From Sinorhizobium saheli (GTDB lineage: Bacteria; Pseudomonadota; Alphaproteobacteria; Rhizobiales; Rhizobiaceae): a stretch of DNA of 64,000 nt. Made by a program: the position numbers and the translations under genes. Shown piece by piece: positions 1-7,178 of this stretch (the first letter of the stretch is position 1; every line of letters starts with the position of its first letter). A model generated the notes under the pieces. That model worked only from the letters and a program-made list of their open reading frames with translations. It was not told where the DNA came from and searched no databases. The stretch covers positions 253,130 to 317,129 of the forward strand of contig NZ_LNQB01000083.1 in NCBI RefSeq assembly GCF_001651875.1. Direction: 5' to 3'.

Positions 1-18
1 TTCAGGCCGGCGTGCGGA

Positions 19-312
19 TCAATTGTAGATCGCCTGATAGAGGATGCCGCTCCTGTCGCGAGCGACCGGCACGAGAAACACCTCGATCGATCCGAGCCTG
101 GCATGTTTCAGCCGGTATATCCGCTGGGGCAGCACGATGGGCGAACCGCTGCGGAACAACAGGGAAAAGGGGCTGCGCCTTGCCCTTGAGAGGTTGTGCG
201 CCGGCAAGGGGCTCGCCTCGGCCAAGGTCAGCGCCAGCGACCCCGTACCCATGTCGAGGTCAAATCCCTCTCCCACACACGGCGCAAAGCGATCCAAGCT
301 CACCACATCCAT
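19..312 (-). CDS. DUF6916-family small protein
   Basis: A 97-residue protein with no signal peptide or membrane segment. It has the pattern I associate with the DUF6916 family: an N-terminal F-x-P-C-V-G-E-G-F stretch, a central FSLLFRSGSP segment followed by LPQRIYRLKH, and a C-terminal LGSIEVFLVPV ending in YQAIYN. The function of this family is unknown to me; members often sit near phage-tail-like or collagen-like genes. The start at 312 was preferred to an upstream ATG at 408 because GGAGG lies 7 bases before it and the family similarity begins there. It is transcribed away from the iron permease-like gene to its right. Confidence 0.65.
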   Translation of the reverse strand: MDVVSLDRFAPCVGEGFDLDMGTGSLALTLAEASPLPAHNLSRARRSPFSLLFRSGSPIVLPQRIYRLKHARLGSIEVFLVPVARDRSGILYQAIYN

Positions 313-560
313 GCGCAACCTCCACAGCCACTTTGGACAGATGCCCTGCCGATGACAGGTCATCAGTTTTCCGCACTCGCGTAAAGTGTGCTTCCAAAAA
401 ACTTTCACCGGGACGGTTGCAACATCGTTAACCGCGGAAAAAGCGGAGTGCGCCAGAAGGCAGGGCTTTTGCGCGCCCCGTGCCCGCCAGACAAATACCC
501 CAATCCGAACCAGATCGGCGATTGCGCGTTAATGGAGCGCCGAACTGCGGAGAACTTACA

Positions 561-947
561 GTGAACCACTTTCTTTTTCGAATGGCCGATTTTCTTTCGC
601 GCCCCCCGGGCTTCTACTTCGTGATCATGGCGATGGTGGGCTGTACCGCCCTGGTGCCGTTCGGGCTGACAAATGTGATCACCTACGCTCTCTCGGTCGC
701 GGCGATCGTGATCACCAGCGTCGTTCTGATCCAAGGCTATCGCGACACGGCGGCGATCCACGCCAAGCTCGACGAAATCATCGTGTCGATGCGTGAAACC
801 CGAAACGAGGTGGTCGGCCTGGAGCACGAGCAGCCGGAGCACATCGCGGCCGCCGTCAAGCAGCTCGAACAGGAAGCCGAAAATCAAGATGCGTGCGATC
901 GCGAGAACACGATCCTGAGGCCTCGCGCGGGCACAAAACCGATTTGA
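561..947 (+). CDS. Low-affinity iron permease family membrane protein
   Basis: A roughly 128-residue protein with two membrane segments (about residues 15-35 and 40-60 from the GTG at 561). They are followed by an acidic, helical tail starting Y-R-D-T-A-A-I-H-A-K-L-D-E-I-I, the hallmark of the Fe_permease/low-affinity iron permease family (Pfam PF04120). Bacterial members are small two-helix proteins; iron transport has been shown for yeast Fet4-type proteins and is only inferred here. The GTG at 561 has a GGAG 8 bases upstream; the longer frame from 480 would add an arginine-rich leader with no family match, and the ATG at 582 is a possible alternative. Confidence 0.6.
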   Translation: MNHFLFRMADFLSRPPGFYFVIMAMVGCTALVPFGLTNVITYALSVAAIVITSVVLIQGYRDTAAIHAKLDEIIVSMRETRNEVVGLEHEQPEHIAAAVKQLEQEAENQDACDRENTILRPRAGTKPI

Positions 948-1073
948 TGGGTCGCTTCGATCCCTGGAATTGATAATTCAGGCCTGTATTTCCGCAGAAA
1001 CTGTGCGGAACCAAATCGCGCCGGATGGGTTACTAGGCGGGGGTCAATCCCGGTCCCCGCAAGAGGTAACCAT

Positions 1074-1388
1074 ATGAAAAATCTGACAATTGCCGCAGCA
1101 GCGCTGATCAGCGCTGTGGCTACGGCATCGTTTGCGCAAACGACGCCCTCCGCGGAGGGAGACACTCCTGCGGTAGCAACGCCGGACTCGCAGAATCCCG
1201 CGGCCCCCGTTGCCGGGGCAAACAGCTTTACCGAAGCCCAAGCCAAGGAACGGATCGAGGAAGCCGGATACACAGACGTCAAAGGGCTGAAGCTCGATGA
1301 CAAGGGCGTATGGCAGGCAACCGCAATGAAGGACGGCAAGTCCGTTTCCGTCGCACTCGACTACCAGGGCAATGTGACAGCGCAATAA
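1074..1388 (+). CDS. Exported PepSY-domain protein
   Basis: A 104-residue protein with a clear Sec signal peptide (KNLTIAAAALISAVATASFA, cleavage near residue 21), a proline/alanine-rich linker, then a PepSY-like fold. The fold begins FTEAQAKERIEEAGYTDVKG and ends in a strand with GKSVSVALDYQGNV. PepSY domains are generally extracytoplasmic and some inhibit peptidases; no target can be named here. A strong AGAGG precedes the ATG. It is followed after 33 bases by the general stress protein gene on the same strand, so the two are probably co-transcribed. Confidence 0.7.
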   Translation: MKNLTIAAAALISAVATASFAQTTPSAEGDTPAVATPDSQNPAAPVAGANSFTEAQAKERIEEAGYTDVKGLKLDDKGVWQATAMKDGKSVSVALDYQGNVTAQ

Positions 1389-1421
1389 GTCTGCGCCCTC
1401 CAAACCAAAGGGAGAATGAAT

Positions 1422-2027
1422 ATGAGAACCGTGACAGGTCTCTTCGATGACTATGAGGCCGCCCGAGATGCTGTGAGCGATCTCGAAGCGGCGGGAGTGC
1501 CTTCCGAGGACATCAGCATCGTCGCGAACAATTCGGGTAATCGGTACTCGAACGACGGCTCCGACGCAGCCGAAGGTGCCGGTACGGGCGCTGGCCTCGG
1601 GGCCGCCGGAGGTGGCGTAATCGGGCTTCTTACGGGACTGGGCCTCATGGCCATTCCCGGAGTGGGACCCGTCGTCGCCGCAGGCTGGCTCGCTTCCACC
1701 GCCGCCGGCGCGGCGGCTGGTGCAGTCGCCGGCGGCGCAGCGGGAGGGATCATCGGCGCGCTGACGGACTCGGGTGTCGATGAAGAAGACGCCCATGTCT
1801 ATGCCGAGGGCATCCGCCGCGGAGGCACCCTGGTGACGGCAAGGGTGGACGACAGCCTTGCGCTCAAGGCCGAAGCGATCCTGCAACAACGAAACCGAGT
1901 CGATCTTTCCGGCCGCAAGAGCATCTATGCCCAGGAAGGCTGGTCGCGATTTGACGAAAATGCGGATCCGTACACGCTGGATCAGGTCCAACGCGAGCGC
2001 GAGCGTTACCGCGCCATGATGCCGTAG
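1422..2027 (+). CDS. General stress protein, YflT-like N-terminal domain with glycine-zipper segment
   Basis: About 201 residues. The N-terminus (TVTGLFDDYEAARDAVSDL through DISIVANN) matches the domain of general stress protein 17M / YflT-type proteins. The middle (about residues 50-115) is very rich in glycine and alanine, with repeated GxxxG spacing that could form a membrane-associated glycine zipper. The C-terminus ends with a charged RERERYRAMMP tail. The start at 1422 was chosen over the in-frame ATG at 1416 because the AGGGAG box is 7 bases from 1422. Its role in stress response is inferred from family naming only. Confidence 0.65.
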   Translation: MRTVTGLFDDYEAARDAVSDLEAAGVPSEDISIVANNSGNRYSNDGSDAAEGAGTGAGLGAAGGGVIGLLTGLGLMAIPGVGPVVAAGWLASTAAGAAAGAVAGGAAGGIIGALTDSGVDEEDAHVYAEGIRRGGTLVTARVDDSLALKAEAILQQRNRVDLSGRKSIYAQEGWSRFDENADPYTLDQVQRERERYRAMMP

Positions 2028-2069
2028 CGGTCGAAATCGGTTTCCGCATCCCGCCGACAGGCGCGACGA

Positions 2070-2100
2070 AGGCGGCTTCCCGACGTCGGGGAGCCGCTTC
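2070..2100. terminator. Bidirectional terminator hairpin
   Basis: Between the converging general stress gene and the TssM-like gene lies a hairpin with 13-base arms, GCGGCTTCCCGAC (2072-2084) and GTCGGGGAGCCGC (2085-2097), with one G-T wobble. The arms abut, so the effective loop is formed by the central GACGTC. A short T-rich tract (TTCC) follows. It is well placed to end transcription from both sides. Confidence 0.55.
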
Positions 2101-2115
2101 CTCACGTGCTATCGT

Positions 2116-4638
2116 TCACAGAGCGAGCGGACAGCTCAAACCCCGCAGAAGTGCACGCGCCGCAACCGGATTCGCGGCTTTGGCGAAGGACATTTGAAGA
2201 TAGGCGCGAGCGCCCTTCCCGCGCACGTCAACCAGAAAGCGGCGGCCGCCCTCGCGTGGCCGCAAGCGTGCCCCGTCCAGGAACCGCAGAAAGCCCCATG
2301 GGCCGGGTGCGCTCTTCTTCTCGATCGCCGTGCCGTTGTCGAAGGAAATCTCGAAGCCTCGCGCGGGTGCGGGCCCCGGCCAGTTCAACCTCACGGCGTC
2401 GCCGGACGTGACGACCGGAGCATGAGCACCGCCGATCGAAATGGTAGCCGCTCCTCTTTGAGCGAGCGCCTCCAGCGTGACCGCTACGTCGGGCTTCGCC
2501 CCCTTTTCAAAGAAGGCCTCGCCCACGGCAAGCGCCCTTTGGAAAAAGACCGCGCTTTCCGGTGTGTAGCCGGAAAGGCGCGCTTCCGGCTTCCAGCGCC
2601 ACGGGGTTGTCGACGTGTCCATCAACGGCGTCAGTTGCGCACGATAATAGCTCGCCACAGGGCCGTCCGGCGCGAAGATCCGTGCCACCGCGTGCATATC
2701 CGCGTCGGGGCCATCGAAGAAAGGGTACCGGCCGCTCACGGCCGCCTGGCAGGCGGTCGCGATCTCGGAACCCCATGGCGTCTTCTGCTTCCCCTGTGGC
2801 CTTTCTTGCGCTTTCTCCTGGTCCCTCTCCTGGGCCCTCTCCTGCGGCGCAGGCTCCGCCGTAGCCTCAGGCTCCCTTGGCGCGGCCGTCTGGGCAATCA
2901 CATCCTCGACTATCTGCACCACCAGAAGGGGGGCTTGCTGCAATGCCACGATCGAATTGGCGCGCTCCTGGGCATCCATCAGCGATTTCTTTCCAAGTTC
3001 GGCATCTGCATCGAGAACGGAAAGCGCCACGTTCAACGACACGAAGAGCTGAGAGATGTCCGACATCCGCCCCTGTTCGACAAACTGTATGGCCGGTCCC
3101 AATGCGGCCGCGACGCGGAGCTGGTTGGCGTGGCTTCGGCTGCGGTCGGTGCCCCCCGACTGGCGCCAGGCCTCCCGGATCAGCGCCGAAAGCGGTGAAT
3201 TTCTGGCGCTTAGCGCACCGCTGATGACCACGGCGGTGGGTTGGTCGGAGAACGGCCGGACGCGAAGGTCACCGAGATACTGCGACCATTCCGCCAAAGT
3301 GCGTTTTTGAAGGAGATCCATGACGGCCTCGGTCGTCGTCGTGTCCTTGGCCGCGAGAAGCGCTGCAGCCTCCGTGCTCGCCCGCTGGATCGCCTGCCTT
3401 GCGCCGCCGGAACGCGCATAATTCCATCCAGCCTCCGTATACAGGCCCGATATCGCACGTTCTATCGCCAGGCCCGAACTGTGGATCAGAATCGAGTCAA
3501 GGCCAGGGATCGCCTTGTCGAGGGACCATCCCGGGAGCTCCGCCGTATCCTCGGCTCGGGCGAGCTCCAGCAAGGCGCGCTCGCTCGCCGGGCCTTCGGA
3601 AGCGAACTGCCGTGCCTGGGCGATCGTCTCGGGATCCGGAGATGGAATGGCGGGCAGCGCCCTGGACATAGCCGCGACGTGCGGGGCGAGATAAGCGAGT
3701 TCCGGAAAGGTCTGCGCCCGGTCGGCGACCCAGCCGGCCAGGAAACGCGGCTGCCAATCCGATGTGCCCTTCAGTATCGACCATGCCCGCAGGGAATCGT
3801 AAAGCGCGTTCGCCTCGCCTTCCGTGGCAAGCGCCACCGCGAGTGCCTCGGCGAGAGGTGCTGCAACAAGTGCATTCGCCGCCTCGCTGTAGCGGCGGCG
3901 CGCGGTCCGGCCGGGATCGACGCTCTCGACATGACGAATAATGCCGAGCGGTGAGTTCGACGCACCCTGCTCCACAAGCCGTACCGCCGCGGCAAAGGCG
4001 TCGAGCTGGTCCGCGCGCGCGGCCGGGGTTGCAGCCATGCCCGCTTCGACAACCCGTTCCACGTCTGGCAGTTGCGCCAACAACTGCTCGCGGAACCGCC
4101 ATTCGGCCCATGCCGCCCAGCCCGCCAATATCGCGAAGAAGCACGCGACGCCTAGAAACACCAGGCCGCGATCCGCTCGCATCCTATGCTGCTCACCCGC
4201 CGAATGAGCGACTTGAACCGCTTCGTTGCAGTGACCGAGGAAGCGGGCGAGATCGCGCCGTGACGGACCGCCGCGGGCCGCCTCCGCCGCCCGTTCCGCG
4301 AGACGTCTCGACCCAAGCTCCCGGCTGATCGGCAGCGCGGCCGCAAAAGCACGCTCCCATTGTCGCACGGGCAGCGCCGGATTGTTGCGCGCACGGGCAT
4401 CGAGCAAAATGACGAGCGCGTCGCGTGCGTCGAGAAGCCAGTCCGTCGGAACGTTCTCGCGGCGCGCTTCGATCTCGAAGGCTGCGACGAGCGTGCGCGC
4501 GGTCGCGGCCAACTCATTCGCGTCCGGCCGCTTCTCGCTTTCGGCGCGCTTTGCGAGCGCAAGCAGCGGCTGCGCCAATGCAGGGAGCACGTCCGCCCGC
4601 ATTCCATCCTGACCGGGCGATCGGGCGTGGTCCTTCAC
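2116..4638 (-). CDS. TssM/IcmF-related protein lacking the ATPase domain
   Basis: About 840 residues. The end resembles the C-terminal periplasmic part of TssM (IcmF): a C-Q-A-A-V-S-G-R-Y-P-F motif, then ARIFAPDGP, PWRWKP and a C-terminal beta domain finishing in a conserved Cys-Pro. The same landmarks occur in the full TssM of this cluster. There is one membrane segment near residues 160-182 and a cytoplasmic N-terminal domain of about 155 residues with no Walker A motif. A charged E-R-A-Q-E-R repeat (about residues 610-640) precedes the TssM-like tail. The GTG at 4638 forms a GTGA overlap with the upstream peptidase stop and has GAGG 7 bases before it. It probably joins or replaces TssM in the membrane complex, but this is inference. 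Confidence 0.7.
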   Translation of the reverse strand: MKDHARSPGQDGMRADVLPALAQPLLALAKRAESEKRPDANELAATARTLVAAFEIEARRENVPTDWLLDARDALVILLDARARNNPALPVRQWERAFAAALPISRELGSRRLAERAAEAARGGPSRRDLARFLGHCNEAVQVAHSAGEQHRMRADRGLVFLGVACFFAILAGWAAWAEWRFREQLLAQLPDVERVVEAGMAATPAARADQLDAFAAAVRLVEQGASNSPLGIIRHVESVDPGRTARRRYSEAANALVAAPLAEALAVALATEGEANALYDSLRAWSILKGTSDWQPRFLAGWVADRAQTFPELAYLAPHVAAMSRALPAIPSPDPETIAQARQFASEGPASERALLELARAEDTAELPGWSLDKAIPGLDSILIHSSGLAIERAISGLYTEAGWNYARSGGARQAIQRASTEAAALLAAKDTTTTEAVMDLLQKRTLAEWSQYLGDLRVRPFSDQPTAVVISGALSARNSPLSALIREAWRQSGGTDRSRSHANQLRVAAALGPAIQFVEQGRMSDISQLFVSLNVALSVLDADAELGKKSLMDAQERANSIVALQQAPLLVVQIVEDVIAQTAAPREPEATAEPAPQERAQERDQEKAQERPQGKQKTPWGSEIATACQAAVSGRYPFFDGPDADMHAVARIFAPDGPVASYYRAQLTPLMDTSTTPWRWKPEARLSGYTPESAVFFQRALAVGEAFFEKGAKPDVAVTLEALAQRGAATISIGGAHAPVVTSGDAVRLNWPGPAPARGFEISFDNGTAIEKKSAPGPWGFLRFLDGARLRPREGGRRFLVDVRGKGARAYLQMSFAKAANPVAARALLRGLSCPLAL

Positions 4639-5519
4639 AGCTTGCCCTCTGCGGCCCATTTGCGAAGCAGCGCTTCGCCGACTTCGAAATGCATGGAATC
4701 TTCGCGGCTGTACCCTGCGCCCCAGTACCAGCCGGCGTCATTGAAGAACTCTGCAAGCACGACGAGGCCGAACTGCGTGCTGCCATCTCCCATCCTGTCG
4801 AGGTTCCTCTTGAGGGTCAGGTCGACGGCCGCCCCCCAGGCGTGCGAGGAGACGGATTTGGCAGAACCGCGCACATAACGTGCGCAAAGCGCCCCGGCCG
4901 TTCCGATCGCGGCATAGATGTCCGGCTCCTCCTTTTTCAGGCGCGCCAATACCTGGCCCAAGGAGTCGAGTGCGGGCCGGATCATCGTCAGTCGGAAGTT
5001 GCCAAAATTGCGCGTCGCCAGCGTTTTGACCAGTTTCGGATTGGTCACCGGCTGGCAGGCCGTGGAATAAGCGGTTCGCGGCTCGCCCAGGATTTCGCGC
5101 AGCACCCCAGGCTTCGGACGGATAATGCCGTCATTGAAGCGCTTCTTTGCCAGTTGCATGGGTTCCGTCAGGCCTTCAGTTTCCTGTGGCGGCGCCATGC
5201 CGCCGAACTGATCCAGAGAGAACGACTGCTCGCTCGGCGGCTCTTCCGGTGGCGGCACCGGCGGCGATGGCGGAGCGGGTTCAGGGCGAGGGGCGGCCGC
5301 CAGTTCCGAAAGCTCTCTCTTGAGTGCGCTCAGTTCGGCGCGCAGCGCCTGAATTTCTCCGTCCTGCCGGGCAAGCCGTTCAGTCAGGCGGTCGATCTTT
5401 GCCGCGTTCGGGTCCGGCTCCGTGTTGCGGAGAAGATCAGCGACGAAAGCAAAGGTCGCCGCCGCAAGGACGATGCTCATGCCGATGACGACGGCTGCAA
5501 TCGGGTTCAGTGGCCTCAA
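4635..5519 (-). CDS. T6SS-associated M15-family peptidoglycan peptidase, membrane-anchored
   Basis: A 294-residue protein with an N-terminal membrane anchor (residues 6-28), a coiled coil (about 38-72), a proline/glutamate-rich linker (76-95) and a C-terminal peptidase domain. The M15 zinc motifs are visible: SSHAWGAAVD, with its His and Asp ligands, and the distal MHFEV. The anchor and linker would place the enzyme in the periplasm facing the cell wall. In Acinetobacter the M15-like L,D-endopeptidase TagX opens peptidoglycan for T6SS assembly; an equivalent role is likely here because the gene lies between the phosphatase and TssM-like genes. The start is TTG, overlapping the upstream TGA as TTGA. 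Confidence 0.75.
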   Translation of the reverse strand: MRPLNPIAAVVIGMSIVLAAATFAFVADLLRNTEPDPNAAKIDRLTERLARQDGEIQALRAELSALKRELSELAAAPRPEPAPPSPPVPPPEEPPSEQSFSLDQFGGMAPPQETEGLTEPMQLAKKRFNDGIIRPKPGVLREILGEPRTAYSTACQPVTNPKLVKTLATRNFGNFRLTMIRPALDSLGQVLARLKKEEPDIYAAIGTAGALCARYVRGSAKSVSSHAWGAAVDLTLKRNLDRMGDGSTQFGLVVLAEFFNDAGWYWGAGYSREDSMHFEVGEALLRKWAAEGKL

Positions 5520-6286
5520 GGCGCTGCAGCTCCGTCAATGCGAACCACGACAACGGAGACGTTGTCCGGAGCACCGTGATCGAGCGCGGCGGCGATCAGC
5601 CGACGGCAGGCGGCCTCAGGCGTTGACGCCGCTTTCACGCATGAGGTGATCTCCCCCTCCGCAACGCAGTCGGTCAAACCGTCGGAACAAAGGATCAAGA
5701 CGTCCCCGGGCTCCAGCGCGACCTCGGTCGTTTCCACATCCAGGCGGTCGCCCGCTCCGATTGCCCGCGTTACAACGTGAGCTTGCGGGTGCTGCCATAC
5801 TGCGGCTGCCGTGAGGCGTCCGGCATCGATGAGTTCCTGCACCACCGAATGATCGCGTGTAAGGCGTGAGAGCTCCCCTCCCCGCAAGCGATAGGCGCGG
5901 CTGTCTCCCACCCACGCGATTGTCGCTGCCTGGCCGTCGACGAGTGCCGCCACCGCTGTTGCGCCCATCTGCTCGACATTGGCTGACGCCGCCCATCGCC
6001 GTATCGCGGAATTCGCTGCCTGGAGTGCTCCAACGAGATGAGCGGACGAGATCGGCGCGTGCGGGAGCAATGTCAGCTGCTCGATGACCATGTCGGCAGC
6101 GACATCGCCATGGCCGTATCCGCCCATCCCGTCGGCTACCGCCCAAAGCGCGCCCGAGGGATCGGTGAGAATTGCGTCCTCATTGCTGTCGCGCACCTGA
6201 CCCGTGTGGCTCAGCCCCGCCCCTTCCGGCCTGCCCTGCCGGTTTGGCACACGCGTCGATGAACCGTCGCGCGAATCCTGGGTCAT
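5516..6286 (-). CDS. pppA: PP2C-type Ser/Thr phosphatase of the T6SS (PppA/TagG)
   Basis: A 256-residue soluble PP2C phosphatase. It shows the metal-binding motifs in order: R-D-S-N-E-D-A near residue 33, VADGMGGYGHGD at about 50, WVGDSRAYRL in the middle, LILCSDGLTD, and GAPDNVSVVVVR near the end. In T6SS threonine phosphorylation pathways this enzyme reverses PpkA phosphorylation of the FHA protein and damps firing. It is the first gene of a three-gene minus-strand operon (phosphatase, M15 peptidase, TssM-like) with 4-base overlaps. A divergent OmpA-like gene starts 120 bases away. Confidence 0.85.
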   Translation of the reverse strand: MTQDSRDGSSTRVPNRQGRPEGAGLSHTGQVRDSNEDAILTDPSGALWAVADGMGGYGHGDVAADMVIEQLTLLPHAPISSAHLVGALQAANSAIRRWAASANVEQMGATAVAALVDGQAATIAWVGDSRAYRLRGGELSRLTRDHSVVQELIDAGRLTAAAVWQHPQAHVVTRAIGAGDRLDVETTEVALEPGDVLILCSDGLTDCVAEGEITSCVKAASTPEAACRRLIAAALDHGAPDNVSVVVVRIDGAAAP

Positions 6287-6405
6287 GAGCAGATGAACCC
6301 TCTCGTTCGCTCCATCGCGAAGCCGCTACCTCAAGAGTTGCCCCCCAAGTTATCCTATAGTAATTTTGTAGAAGGCGAAACCTCCTCGCCAAAGGGAGCC
6401 TTAAG

Positions 6406-7149
6406 ATGATGCGCCCGCCGGCAGCGAATCTAACGGTGTTTCTTGCTCTATTCTTCGTCTCACAAAGTGACTTGGCGGCTCAGGAACTCACCGATTCTAC
6501 GTTGAAAGAACGCTTTCAGCGCCAAATCCAGTTGTTCAAGGCGGCAGGGAATTCAAAACTCGGCGCCACGCGCGGCCTGGTTCTTACCAATCCCGGACCC
6601 AATGCCGTCACGCCGCTGGCAATCGATGCGCATGGGGAAGCAACAGCCGCTCCGCCGTCCCCTCCTGCCACGGCGACCCAAAACATCCAGTCCGCTCCCG
6701 ATGAGAGCGAAGTGGCTCAGCCTCCGGCAACGGCAGCAAAGGAGGAGTCGCCTTCATCGGCAGCTTCGGCCGAGACGACCGCCGATCCGCAGACCTATTG
6801 GAAACTGCCGCCTTCCGACCAGATCAATGTGCGCGTGACCTTTGCCTTCGATTCCGCCGCCATCGCCATGGACCAGAAGCCGGCGCTGCGCCAGCTCTGC
6901 AGGATCATGAAGGAGATGGACATCAAGCTCGTTCGCGTCATAGGGCACACCGATGCCGTCGGAGGTGCGGCCTACAATCAGCAGCTGTCTATGCTGCGCG
7001 CGAAGGAAGTTGCGCGGTTTTTCACGGACGAATGCCAGGTCCCCCTCGAACGCCTGGAGGCAGTCGGCGTGGGCGAACAGTTTCTTCTCAACGCCAAAAA
7101 CCCGAAGGCTGACGAAAACAGGCGCGTCGAGTTCCAGGCCGTTAGCTAA
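6406..7149 (+). CDS. OmpA-family peptidoglycan-binding protein
   Basis: A 247-residue protein with a signal peptide (cleavage near residue 25), a long low-complexity Ala/Pro/Ser linker (about 75-125) and a C-terminal OmpA domain. The domain is recognised by VTFAFDSAAI, VRVIGHTDAVGG and the final NRRVEFQ, which are the diaminopimelate-binding elements. It sits alone on the plus strand between the minus-strand tssH and the phosphatase gene. It probably anchors the T6SS membrane complex or envelope to the wall, in addition to the OmpA domain fused to TssL. AGGGAG precedes the tandem ATG codons at 6406 and 6409. Confidence 0.8.
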   Translation: MMRPPAANLTVFLALFFVSQSDLAAQELTDSTLKERFQRQIQLFKAAGNSKLGATRGLVLTNPGPNAVTPLAIDAHGEATAAPPSPPATATQNIQSAPDESEVAQPPATAAKEESPSSAASAETTADPQTYWKLPPSDQINVRVTFAFDSAAIAMDQKPALRQLCRIMKEMDIKLVRVIGHTDAVGGAAYNQQLSMLRAKEVARFFTDECQVPLERLEAVGVGEQFLLNAKNPKADENRRVEFQAVS

Positions 7150-7178
7150 GGGTGCCGGCTCAATAATAATAGCCATCG

